64,000 nucleotides of DNA from an uncultured Bacteroidota bacterium. GTDB taxonomy: Bacteria; Bacteroidota; Bacteroidia; Flavobacteriales; Flavobacteriaceae. Every line of letters starts with the position of its first letter. The first letter of the stretch is position 1. Where the stretch lies: contig CACLAD010000004.1 in the NCBI GenBank assembly GCA_902604715.1, positions 1 through 64,000 of the forward strand, in the 5' to 3' direction. Position numbers and translations under genes: made by a program. This document shows, one piece after another, positions 51,076 through 59,219 of this stretch. The notes below the pieces were generated by a model, which saw only the letters and a list, made by a program, of their open reading frames with translations, did not search any database and had not been told where the DNA came from.

Positions 51076-53054
51076 TAGAAAGTAGTTTTAATTGAAAGGA
51101 TGAAACTTCTAAGTGAAGCTGGCTCGTAAAACCTGCTGCCAAATGCGTTGGTTCTAATATTGTCAAAGTATTTTTCATCAAGTAAGTTTCTTACATGTAA
51201 ACCAGCTTCTAGGAAAAACCCTCTGAAATTAAACTCGTTTTTTAGAGCAATATTTGACAGTAAATACGAAGGAACTTTTACTTCATTATTATTGTCCGCA
51301 TATAATGAATTTACATATTTTAAATCCATTTTTAAATCAAAACCCTTGTATCCATAAAGCCACTCAAGGGCAAAATTGGATTTTGGAATTCCAGGTAAAT
51401 CTCCACTAACACCTTGGTTTTCAAATTCATATTTAGCTTGAGTATATGATGCATTTAATTGCCCTGACTTCCCTAAGTTATAACTAGCCTCAAACTCAGC
51501 ACCAACTCTTTTTGAGGTCCCTAGATTTCTGTAGAAGTTCATACCCTCAAAACCCTCTAATTCGTAACGAACTATTTCGTCTTTTGTGTCAATATAAAAT
51601 GCTGCAATGCTGAAAGATAAATTTTGTGAATTCTTTCTAAAACCTATGTCAAATCCGCTTGAATTCATTGGATTTAAATCTTCATTGAATCCAACGCCAT
51701 TTGGATTTGCTGAGAGCTCACTTAATGACGGTGTTTCATAAGATTCTCCATAATTTATATAAACTTCATCATTTCTATTTAAGTTATAAATTAATCCAAT
51801 ATTGGGGGAAAAAGCATTAAGTGACTTAGAATAATCAAGATATTGTTGATCAATCCCAATATTGTCATGTGATGAAATTTTGTGTAGATCAAACCTTACG
51901 CCTGATTGAATACTATAATTTTCTTCGTTGTATGAAGCAAGAGCAAAAGCCCCATAAGACTTAAAAGACTCAATCTGATCAAGGGTTATAAAACCCTTTT
52001 CCCCTTCATTATTTTCAAATCTTTTTCTGTCGTCTTTTTGATCTTGAATTGACGTTCCAACTATCCATTCAAAATTCTGAGATTTATCTTTGATGCTTAT
52101 TTCCGCACCAGAGAAATCTCTCTCTAATTCAACATAACCTCCATTTGTAAATGGCAGTAATCCTACAAAATCACGATTACTGTAATATACATTTGAATTA
52201 ACCTCACCAAGTTTTGTATCCCAGTCTAAAACTAGTCCTGTTTGAATTTGTTTAATTGATTCTTGTGAATTATAAAGCACATTTCTGTCTCTTGCTTGTG
52301 ATCTATTTTCTTCAACTGATTCAATATTTAATCCTCCTGGGTCAAAAGCGTAAGGGCTATCGAAATAAAGCAAATTGAATTTCAAATTAATCTTTTGGAA
52401 TTTCCTTGTATGCTTAAAAAATAAAGACTTGTTTAAGTAGCTACTATGATCTCTATATCCATCACTCTCAGCTTGAGTAATGTTTAAAATAGTGGATGAC
52501 TTTTGACTGTTTGTTGAGTATAATCCTTTAATATTTTTGTAACCATAACTTCCATAACCAGCCTCCATAATATATTTATTGGAAAGGTTAGAAAAGGTGT
52601 TTACACTAACCACTCCACCCGATGCATTTCCATATCTTGTGGATGACAGGCTTTTCATAATCTCTACATTTTCAATCAGTTCAAAAGGGATATTATCTAC
52701 TTGTGATTGTCCATCTGGTGTTGTGAGTGGAATTCCATCAAGAATAATTTTAATACCTCTAATTCCAAAAGCTGATCGGGCTCCAAAGCCTCTTATTGCC
52801 ATTCTGTTGTCTTGCGCTTGATTCTCACTATTTGTAATCCAAAGGCCAGGTGAAAAATCAATGGCATCCTGAAAATTAATGGGTCTAATTTCATTTTGCT
52901 TGTAGGATATTTCGGAAACCGATAATGCTGGGTTTGTTTGGTTTATTAAAGTACTTTTAAGTACTACTCTGTCTAAAATTAGTGTATCTGATTGTATGGC
53001 AAATACATTGATTTGTAACAGTGAAAAGATAATTGAAACTAAAATTCTACTCAT
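51075..53054 (-). CDS. TonB-dependent outer-membrane receptor (non-SusC type)
   Basis: 659 residues, signal peptide, no N-terminal carboxypeptidase-like domain. The plug shows NFQDAIDFSPGLWI, MAIRGFGARSAFGIRG, IILDGIPLTTPDGQSQ and SSTRYGNASGGVVSV. The barrel ends in FGSRFYEPASLRSFILSIKTTF, here noted by its key part YEPASLRSF and the terminal Phe. This resembles receptors for iron complexes or vitamins; no SusD partner is present and the ligand is unknown. Its start overlaps the stop of the YadA/S74 gene by 8 bases. Confidence 0.88.
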   Translation of the reverse strand: MSRILVSIIFSLLQINVFAIQSDTLILDRVVLKSTLINQTNPALSVSEISYKQNEIRPINFQDAIDFSPGLWITNSENQAQDNRMAIRGFGARSAFGIRGIKIILDGIPLTTPDGQSQVDNIPFELIENVEIMKSLSSTRYGNASGGVVSVNTFSNLSNKYIMEAGYGSYGYKNIKGLYSTNSQKSSTILNITQAESDGYRDHSSYLNKSLFFKHTRKFQKINLKFNLLYFDSPYAFDPGGLNIESVEENRSQARDRNVLYNSQESIKQIQTGLVLDWDTKLGEVNSNVYYSNRDFVGLLPFTNGGYVELERDFSGAEISIKDKSQNFEWIVGTSIQDQKDDRKRFENNEGEKGFITLDQIESFKSYGAFALASYNEENYSIQSGVRFDLHKISSHDNIGIDQQYLDYSKSLNAFSPNIGLIYNLNRNDEVYINYGESYETPSLSELSANPNGVGFNEDLNPMNSSGFDIGFRKNSQNLSFSIAAFYIDTKDEIVRYELEGFEGMNFYRNLGTSKRVGAEFEASYNLGKSGQLNASYTQAKYEFENQGVSGDLPGIPKSNFALEWLYGYKGFDLKMDLKYVNSLYADNNNEVKVPSYLLSNIALKNEFNFRGFFLEAGLHVRNLLDEKYFDNIRTNAFGSRFYEPASLRSFILSIKTTF

Positions 53055-54054
53055 TTAGATTTGCTAATAATTTCTCAATTTTTGAAAGTCTAAGATCCTG
53101 ACTTTTTATAATTTTATTTTGCTCTTTCAGTGCATTGATAAGTACAGGCACTAATCCTTGATAGTTTACTGCTAACATTTCATTGTCACCCTCACTTACA
53201 AGTTCAGGAAACACTTCTTGAATCTCTTGTGCAAGTACACCTATCTTTTGTTTGCCTTTCATCTCATAGGACTTACCATCTATTTGTAATAGTTTAGGAA
53301 GTGTAGAACCAAGAGATACTATGTTTGACTTTAATCTTGCATCAGATTGAACTTCAACGTCACCCACTACAGTAAGGTCATTACTTACTGTAGCATCACC
53401 ATTAAACATCACTTTAAATGCATCTGATAAACCTGCTGAGGTGCCATTACCAATTACAAAAGCCGTGTTTGAAGTGCTAAAAGATGTAGCACTATTAGTA
53501 ACAGAAGAACCGGAAGAATTGTAATGTCCAATTACCAAAGATCCATAATCACTTGCTGTTGTACTTCTTCCGATTGCAGTTGAAACACCTCCACTTGCTG
53601 TTGTACTAATTCCCATGGCTGTAGAATTAGGTCCATTTGCTATTGTGCTTAATCCCATTGCTGTGGAACTAATACCGCTTGCCGTTGTGGCATATCCCAT
53701 TGCTGTGGAAACTTCTCCACTTGCTGTTGTACTTGCTCCCATAGCTGTTGAGTTGTTTGCACTTGCTGTTGTTTGATTTCCCATTGCCGTAGAACCATCT
53801 CCACTTGCTATTGTACTTACCCCCATAGATGTAGAGACACTTCCGTTTGCTGCAGTGGCATATCCCATAGCTGTACAATAACTTTCACTAGCTGTTGTTT
53901 GATATCCCATTGCTATTGAATAATTTCCGCTTGCAATTGTTTGATATCCCACTGCTGAAGAATAGGTGCCTGAATTGTTTGTACCACTTGTGCTTATTTG
54001 TGCATTCATTATAAATGGGAAAATCAATGCTAAAAGTGTAAATAGTTTTTTCAT
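53047..54054 (-). CDS. YadA-head repeat protein with C-terminal S74 chaperone domain
   Basis: 335 residues, signal peptide (MKKLFTLLALIFPFIMNAQ). Residues 32-171 are ten 14-residue repeats of the pattern STAMGxSTTASGxx, the left-handed beta-roll of trimeric YadA/Hep_Hag heads. Residues about 235-335 form a peptidase S74 intramolecular chaperone: SDARLKSNI (self-cleavage Ser-Asp), IGVLAQEIQEVFPELV and a C-terminal coiled coil. Such proteins trimerise and may shed the chaperone after folding. No anchor or T9SS tail is present. It heads an operon with a TonB receptor, and its promoter nearly equals that of the gene at 7966-8304. Confidence 0.88.
   Translation of the reverse strand: MKKLFTLLALIFPFIMNAQISTSGTNNSGTYSSAVGYQTIASGNYSIAMGYQTTASESYCTAMGYATAANGSVSTSMGVSTIASGDGSTAMGNQTTASANNSTAMGASTTASGEVSTAMGYATTASGISSTAMGLSTIANGPNSTAMGISTTASGGVSTAIGRSTTASDYGSLVIGHYNSSGSSVTNSATSFSTSNTAFVIGNGTSAGLSDAFKVMFNGDATVSNDLTVVGDVEVQSDARLKSNIVSLGSTLPKLLQIDGKSYEMKGKQKIGVLAQEIQEVFPELVSEGDNEMLAVNYQGLVPVLINALKEQNKIIKSQDLRLSKIEKLLANLNE
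53542..53961 (-). repeat. Ten 42-bp coding repeats (YadA head)
   Basis: Imperfect 42-bp direct repeats corresponding to the 14-residue YadA-head repeat. The recurring DNA core on the plus strand is CTTGCTGTTGT followed some bases later by CCCATTGCTGT. The variation is spread over the whole unit, as expected for coding repeats, and copy number could vary by slippage. Confidence 0.85.
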
Positions 54055-54072
54055 CTTGAAAATTTTTTGGTT

Positions 54073-54103
54073 AAGATAGTAAGTTGTTTAGGGTTTATCA
54101 AGT
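54073..54103 (-). promoter_or_regulatory. Shared 31-bp promoter element (copy 2)
   Basis: 29 of 31 bases are identical to 8327-8357. On the minus strand TTG (54101-54099) and TATCTT (54078-54073) are separated by 20 bases. The YadA/S74 start codon (54054) lies about 19 bases downstream, again directly preceded by CAAG. The element starts just after the stop of the small membrane protein gene. Confidence 0.5.
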
Positions 54104-54109
54104 CATTTC

Positions 54110-54259
54110 TCAGTCAAATTTTTTTGGTTGATTATGTCTTGAGTAATAGCCAAGATCATTTTCTTTATCCTTCTTTTTTTGATTGTGAATATCCCATATT
54201 TGAAGAAATATATATATTGCAAATACACAACCTCCTACTATATACATCGCTATAATCAT
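54110..54259 (-). CDS. 49-residue single-pass membrane protein
   Basis: Short frame read from the sequence: MIIAMYIVGGCVFAIYIFLQ forms one membrane helix, followed by a charged tail IWDIHNQKKKDKENDL and the end RHNQPKKFD before TGA. The ATG at 54259-54257 lies 3 bases after the MFS stop, so it is probably co-transcribed with that transporter. No known family was recognised. Confidence 0.5.
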   Translation of the reverse strand: MIIAMYIVGGCVFAIYIFLQIWDIHNQKKKDKENDLGYYSRHNQPKKFD

Positions 54260-54262
54260 AAT

Positions 54263-55525
54263 TTATTTATTTTCGTTCATATCTTTTGTTAAATCTAATT
54301 TTCTAAATTTCGGAAATTTAATCGCTGTAAACCCAACTGTCAATATTGTCATTACACCTCCAAATACCACAGCAGGTACTGTTCCCATTAATTTTGCTGT
54401 TGCCCCACTTTCAAATGCACCCAGCTCGTTTGATGAACCAACAAATATTGAATTTACGGAAGCAACTCTTCCTCTAAATTCATCTGGTGTTTTTAATTGT
54501 AAAATAGTTTGTCTAATAATCATTGAAACTCCATCGGTTAATCCATACATAAATAGTGCAAATACTGAGAGCCAGAATATATCAGAAACCCCAAATACAA
54601 TTATCGAAATTCCAAAACAAAAAATGGCAAAGAGCAGCTTCTTACCAGCATTTCTTGTAAGCGGGATATGAGCAGAAGCAACCATCATTAAAACTGACCC
54701 TACTGCTGGTGCTGCTCTTAAAATTCCAAATCCCTCTGAACCAACATTTAATATATCTTGTGCATAAATTGGTAGTAGTGCAATTGCTCCTCCAAATAAA
54801 ACGGCAACCATGTCAAGAGTCAATGCAACTAAGATAGCCTTCGTTTTATATACAAAGTTTAGACCTGCTTTCAGACTTTGATATATTGGTTCGCCAATGT
54901 TGGGATTTAAAATAGGTTTCTTTTTTATAAATCCGATTAATAAAAGCCCAATTACTATCGTTAATAACACAATCCCCATCGAATTGTGAACCCCAATCCA
55001 TGCTATAGAAAACCCTGCAAATGCAGGACCCAATACAACTGCTAGTTGCCAAGTTGAACTACTCCAAGTTGCTGCATTTGGGTAAACTCGTTTTGGTACA
55101 ATCAAAGCAACTAATGAAAAAATTGTAGGGCCAATAAAAGCTCTTATAAACCCCCCTAAGAAAACCAAAATATATATTCCCGTTAAAATTTGAGAATTTT
55201 CGTAATTATCATAAACATATGGGCCTGTTATAAAATAATAGCCAATGGCAACTAATAGAAATGCTAAAATACACTGAACAAATAACATCTTTTTTTCCCG
55301 TTGATCAACTATATGTCCCGCAAACAGTGCTGTTGAAATAGCTGGAATAACTTCAACCAAGCCAATCAGGCCTAAAGAAAGTGGGTCTTTTGTTAAACTA
55401 TACACCTCCCATTCAACAATAATAAACTGCATTGACCATCCGAAAACAAGTATAAACCTTATAACAAGGAAAAAATTAAACTCCTTAAATCTAAGTGCTG
55501 CGTACGGGTCTAATTTTTCTTCCAC
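54263..55525 (-). CDS. MFS exporter (MFS_3/EntS-like)
   Basis: 420 residues with 12 hydrophobic segments. FNFFLVIRFILVFGWSMQF opens the first segment, and GLIGLVEVIPAISTALFAGHIVDQ contains the MFS signature (key AGHIVDQREKK). RGRVASVNSIFVGSSNELGAFESG in the second half is characteristic of the EntS-like exporter group. The substrate is unknown. It is preceded by the RecB-like gene with a 1-base gap and followed by a 49-residue membrane protein. Confidence 0.85.
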   Translation of the reverse strand: MEEKLDPYAALRFKEFNFFLVIRFILVFGWSMQFIIVEWEVYSLTKDPLSLGLIGLVEVIPAISTALFAGHIVDQREKKMLFVQCILAFLLVAIGYYFITGPYVYDNYENSQILTGIYILVFLGGFIRAFIGPTIFSLVALIVPKRVYPNAATWSSSTWQLAVVLGPAFAGFSIAWIGVHNSMGIVLLTIVIGLLLIGFIKKKPILNPNIGEPIYQSLKAGLNFVYKTKAILVALTLDMVAVLFGGAIALLPIYAQDILNVGSEGFGILRAAPAVGSVLMMVASAHIPLTRNAGKKLLFAIFCFGISIIVFGVSDIFWLSVFALFMYGLTDGVSMIIRQTILQLKTPDEFRGRVASVNSIFVGSSNELGAFESGATAKLMGTVPAVVFGGVMTILTVGFTAIKFPKFRKLDLTKDMNENK

Positions 55526-55526
55526 G

Positions 55527-56306
55527 CTAATTGGTCAACTCTTTTGCTTGATAAATCAAAAATTCTGCCTCTTTTTTCATTTCCGGTAATTTTAGATGAA
55601 TAAAGTCATTATAATTTGGGTGTAAAACCAGTAAGTTCATTGAGCTAATTTTCTTTTTATAGTTCTTTTCAATTATACATCTATAAACATTTTGTTGTAG
55701 AGCATACCTATTAAAACTATTATCGGCTACATGAGATAATCCATCGTATCCAAAGTTAAAATCCTTTAGAACTGGCTGATTGTTTTGGTCTACTAGTTTT
55801 GAGGTTCTTTTCCAATCAAAAATAAATAGTTCGCCATTTTCTTTTTCATAAGCCATATCAACAGTACCAGCCAATGAAAGATTTTTGTCATAAATTTTCC
55901 ATTCTGTTCTGTAGGGTTTTAATCTTTTGTATTTATTGTGAAAATTTTTGAAATATTCAAACTCTGGTGGATAATCATTGTGAAGTTTAGAGTTGTAAAA
56001 GTCTTCTATCTTCTCATGTAATATAGTCCCTTTTGATGCGGCATCAATTCTCTTCTTTTCCCAACCATTTGAGATTTGTTTTATAACTGACTCTAATATT
56101 TCAGAATCATAATCAATGTGATCTCGTTCTAATTTTTCTTTAGCCTTTCTCTCTGCCCAGTAGGCTTTATCAAATTTTGGAAAAAACTTATCAATGATTT
56201 CAGTAACCGAAAATTTAATCTTTTTACCGTCGACAAAATAATCGTGATTAGCCTCATCAAAACTAATCCTGCCATCATTTATATGTCTGTTAATTTCTGC
56301 TAGCAA
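55527..56306 (-). CDS. PD-(D/E)XK nuclease-like protein (RecB family)
   Basis: 259 residues, cytoplasmic. The nuclease core is visible: GTILHEKIEDFY (helix), EWKIYDKNLSLAGTVDMAY (key AGTVD), LFIFDWKR (D-x-K catalytic strand) and ALQQNVYR (Q-x-x-x-Y helix of the RecB family). The N-terminus ISFDEANHDYFVDGKKIKFS (key HDYFVDGKKI) is common in phage-type exonucleases of this fold. A DNA repair or processing role is inferred; no partner helicase lies nearby. It sits between OsmC and MFS genes with gaps of 1-3 bases. Confidence 0.75.
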   Translation of the reverse strand: MLAEINRHINDGRISFDEANHDYFVDGKKIKFSVTEIIDKFFPKFDKAYWAERKAKEKLERDHIDYDSEILESVIKQISNGWEKKRIDAASKGTILHEKIEDFYNSKLHNDYPPEFEYFKNFHNKYKRLKPYRTEWKIYDKNLSLAGTVDMAYEKENGELFIFDWKRTSKLVDQNNQPVLKDFNFGYDGLSHVADNSFNRYALQQNVYRCIIEKNYKKKISSMNLLVLHPNYNDFIHLKLPEMKKEAEFLIYQAKELTN

Positions 56307-56309
56307 TTT

Positions 56310-56726
56310 TTAATTGTACTTAATTTCAATTTTAACTTTGGAAAAACCCCTAAACATTTCCATTACTCCACAATACCTGGTAACAGACAAATCAACAGAT
56401 TTTTCTATTTTATCTTTGTCTAAATCTTCACCAAAAAAATGATACTCTACTGTAACCTCATCATAAAATCTTGGGTGCTCATCGGTTAAGCGTGCAGTTG
56501 TATTTATTTTAAAATCATCTAATTCAACTCTCATCTTTTTGAGAATTGCTATAACATCTAGTCCTGAGCATACTGCCAAAGACGCTAGCATAATTGCTTT
56601 TGGTGAAGCAATTTTTTTTTCTCCATCTGAACCAGTTCCAAGAATCGTTGATATACCATTTGGGTTAATACACTCAAACTCTGTCGTTCCTTTTTTCCAA
56701 TTTGTAATAACTGTATTTGTATCCAT
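56310..56726 (-). CDS. OsmC family protein
   Basis: 138 residues. It has the OsmC/YhfA fold: CINPNGISTILG at the start, MLASLAVCSGLDVIAILKKMR with the first conserved Cys on the long helix, and SVTRYCGVMEMF with the second. These cysteines reduce organic hydroperoxides in many members. The first Cys block (LAVCSGLDV) resembles the YhfA-like branch. It lies 5 bases downstream of rsmI. Confidence 0.85.
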   Translation of the reverse strand: MDTNTVITNWKKGTTEFECINPNGISTILGTGSDGEKKIASPKAIMLASLAVCSGLDVIAILKKMRVELDDFKINTTARLTDEHPRFYDEVTVEYHFFGEDLDKDKIEKSVDLSVTRYCGVMEMFRGFSKVKIEIKYN

Positions 56727-56731
56727 ATTTT

Positions 56732-57400
56732 TTAGTTTGGTGAAAGGATAATTACAAATTCTCCTTTTGGTTTCTTTTTTTGAAAATACTCAATTGACTC
56801 TTTAATTGTACCTCTAAATGTTTCTTCATATAATTTTGTAAGCTCCCGTGATACGCTAATTTGACTTTCAACATGAAAGTAATTTGAAAAATCATTTAAC
56901 GTTTTTAGTATCCTGTGAGGAGACTCATAAAAGACCATTGTCTTTGTATCGGCTGATAGCTCTTTCAATCTTTTAGTTCTTCCTTTTTTAACAGGTAAAA
57001 ACCCTTCAAAAGAAAATCTATCACTAGGTAGTCCTGAGGACACTAAGGCTGGTATAAAGGCTGTTGGGCCTGGTAAACACTCAAGCTCGACTTCATTCTT
57101 TATACACTCACGAACCAATAAAAACCCTGGGTCAGAAATTCCGGGCGTTCCTGCGTCAGAAATTAAAGCAATTTGGGTATCATTTCTTAGCTTATTAATT
57201 ATAGATTCTAGTTTTTTATGCTCATTGTGCATGTGAAAAGACTCTACAGGCGAGTCAATATCATAGTGCTTCAATAGTTTAGATGATGTTCTTGTGTCTT
57301 CAGCCAAAATAAGATCCACCGATTTAAGTACTTCGATGGATCTTAAAGTGATATCACCTAGATTTCCTATTGGTGTTGGTACAATGAATAGCCTACTCAT
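56732..57400 (-). CDS. rsmI: 16S rRNA (cytidine(1402)-2'-O)-methyltransferase
   Basis: 222 residues. LFIVPTPIGNLGDITLR at the N-terminus (key PTPIGNLGD), LAEDTRTSSKLLKHY and ALISDAGTPGISDPGFLL are hallmark RsmI/tetrapyrrole-methylase motifs. It methylates the 2'-OH of C1402 in 16S rRNA. The protein is shorter than E. coli RsmI because the C-terminal extension is missing, as is usual in Bacteroidota. It heads a minus-strand run with OsmC, the RecB-like nuclease and the MFS gene. Confidence 0.93.
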   Translation of the reverse strand: MSRLFIVPTPIGNLGDITLRSIEVLKSVDLILAEDTRTSSKLLKHYDIDSPVESFHMHNEHKKLESIINKLRNDTQIALISDAGTPGISDPGFLLVRECIKNEVELECLPGPTAFIPALVSSGLPSDRFSFEGFLPVKKGRTKRLKELSADTKTMVFYESPHRILKTLNDFSNYFHVESQISVSRELTKLYEETFRGTIKESIEYFQKKKPKGEFVIILSPN

Positions 57401-57513
57401 TAAAAATCTTTAAATTAAATTTAACTAAGGTTAATATCAGCTTGTTTTTTACTAAATTTATTTGTTTCAATTTTAAGAATCAATTAAGCTATCAACTTTT
57501 TTAAATTTACGAA

Positions 57514-58128
57514 ATGTTTCTTGAAAATACTTTAAACTTTAGCAAACAAACCGGATGGATTGAAGTTGTTTGTGGATCAATGTTTTCTGGAAAAACTGAA
57601 GAGTTAATAAGAAGAATTCGTAGGGCTAAATACGCAAACTTGAATGTAATTATTTTTAAACCCAAACTAGATATAAGAGACAAAAAAAACACTGTAGTGT
57701 CACATGATGACACAGTTATTGAGTGCAAAACAATCAAGAAATCTGAAGAAATTTATAAAAAAATTAAAGGTTTTAAAGTAGTAGGAATTGATGAGGCGCA
57801 ATTTTTCGATGATAGTATTGTTGAGGTTTGTAATGTACTTGCTAATCAAGGAGTAAGGGTTATCGTTGCTGGATTAGATATGGACTATAAGGGAGTTCCA
57901 TTTAAAAATATGGCTAATCTTATGGCAACATCTGAATATGTCACCAAGGTGCATGCTATATGTCCAAAGACTGGCGGTCTCGCTCAATATAGTTATAGAA
58001 AAACAAAGAGTAAAAAAAGGATTCTGCTTGGAAAAGGCGATGAATACATGCCTCTGAGTCGCGCAGCGTTCGTTAAAAAGTCAATCAAAAAAGCAAAAAA
58101 AGTTTCAAGAAAAAAAAATAAAGATTGA
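57514..58128 (+). CDS. tdk: Thymidine kinase
   Basis: 204 residues, type II thymidine kinase. The P-loop is VVCGSMFSGKTEELIRR, the Walker-B region VVGIDEAQFFDD, and VIVAGLDMDYKGVPF follows. It phosphorylates thymidine in the salvage pathway. Of the four zinc-ligand cysteines of the classical lasso only one is visible (HAICPKTGGLAQYSYRK), a pattern I associate with flavobacterial homologues. A basic tail (KKAKKVSRKKNK) ends it. The stop overlaps the alr start by 4 bases (TTGA). Confidence 0.93.
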   Translation: MFLENTLNFSKQTGWIEVVCGSMFSGKTEELIRRIRRAKYANLNVIIFKPKLDIRDKKNTVVSHDDTVIECKTIKKSEEIYKKIKGFKVVGIDEAQFFDDSIVEVCNVLANQGVRVIVAGLDMDYKGVPFKNMANLMATSEYVTKVHAICPKTGGLAQYSYRKTKSKKRILLGKGDEYMPLSRAAFVKKSIKKAKKVSRKKNKD

Positions 58129-59219
58129 AAAAAAGTATATTAGAAATTAATCTTAAAGCTCTTGAGCACAACTTTAATGTCATTTCTTCCAAACTAAGTT
58201 ATCGAACAAAATTCATGGCTGTAGTTAAAGCAAATGGATATGGATCTAGCAGTTTAGAAGTTGCTAGAAAATTAGCATGCTTAGGGGTGGATTATTTTTC
58301 CGTTGCATTTGCAAGCGAAGGTGTTGCGCTGAGAAAATCAGGGATTAAAACTCCTATATTAGTGCTGCTTCCACAAGTTGCATCCTTCAAAGAAATTATT
58401 GAATATAATTTAGAGCCTAGTCTATATTCTTTTTATTTTCTTGATAACTTTATTGATTATTTAAGCTCTAATAAAACAAAAAACTATCCGTGTCATTTCA
58501 AAATAAATACTGGTCTAAACAGAGTTGGGTTTAATGAAAAAGAAACTGAAAAGGCAATGAATAAAATCAAGAATTGTGATTCTATTAAATTAGTAAGTAT
58601 CTATTCTCATTTAGCTGCAACTGAAGATCCTCAAGAATCAAAGTTTACATTTTCTCAGATAAATTTATTTAAAAAAATCTCGTCAAATATAAAATCCCAG
58701 CTTTCATATAACCCTTTTCTTCATATGTCAAATACATCTGGAATTTATAATTATCCCGAGTGTGAATTTGATATGGTGAGATCTGGAATTGGATTATATG
58801 GATATAATAATGAGTTGAATAAAGAGTTAAGGCCTGTTCACACATTAAAGTCTGTTATTGCTCAAATAATTGAAGCTGAAAAGGGAGATTCAATAGGCTA
58901 TAACAGAGCCTTTTTCTGTGAAAAACAAATAAGGGTTGGCATAATTCCCCTTGGACACGCTGATGGAATTAGTAGATCATTTTCAAAAAGTGCATATGTT
59001 ATAATAAATAATAAAAAGGCAAAAGTAATTGGTAATATTTGTATGGATGTATTCATGGTAAACCTAAACGGAATCAAGTCTGTGGAAGGAGATGAGGTGA
59101 TTATATTTAATAAGGAAAATAATGCTGAGTATTTTGCAAAAAATGTTGGAACTATTTCTTATGAAATTTTAACCAACTTATCTGAAAGAATTGAGAGAAA
59201 GTTTATTAATAAAAATTAA
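58125..59219 (+). CDS. alr: Alanine racemase
   Basis: 364 residues from a TTG start overlapping the tdk stop. FMAVVKANGYGSSS carries the PLP lysine (Lys35), FKINTGLNRVGF and MVRSGIGLYGY the barrel, and IPLGHADGISR with GNICMDVFMV the C-terminal domain. It makes D-alanine for peptidoglycan. The stop codon overlaps the stop of the convergent giant gene by 3 bases. Confidence 0.94.
   Translation: MKKSILEINLKALEHNFNVISSKLSYRTKFMAVVKANGYGSSSLEVARKLACLGVDYFSVAFASEGVALRKSGIKTPILVLLPQVASFKEIIEYNLEPSLYSFYFLDNFIDYLSSNKTKNYPCHFKINTGLNRVGFNEKETEKAMNKIKNCDSIKLVSIYSHLAATEDPQESKFTFSQINLFKKISSNIKSQLSYNPFLHMSNTSGIYNYPECEFDMVRSGIGLYGYNNELNKELRPVHTLKSVIAQIIEAEKGDSIGYNRAFFCEKQIRVGIIPLGHADGISRSFSKSAYVIINNKKAKVIGNICMDVFMVNLNGIKSVEGDEVIIFNKENNAEYFAKNVGTISYEILTNLSERIERKFINKN

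Noticed and set aside
53542-53961. Regularly spaced 42-bp repeats resembling a CRISPR or minisatellite
   Set aside because: They keep reading frame, encode the 14-residue YadA-head repeat, show variation along the whole unit and have no unique spacers.
55527-56306. Cas4 of a CRISPR system
   Set aside because: The RecB-type core is present, but there is no array, no other cas gene and no Cys cluster typical of Cas4.
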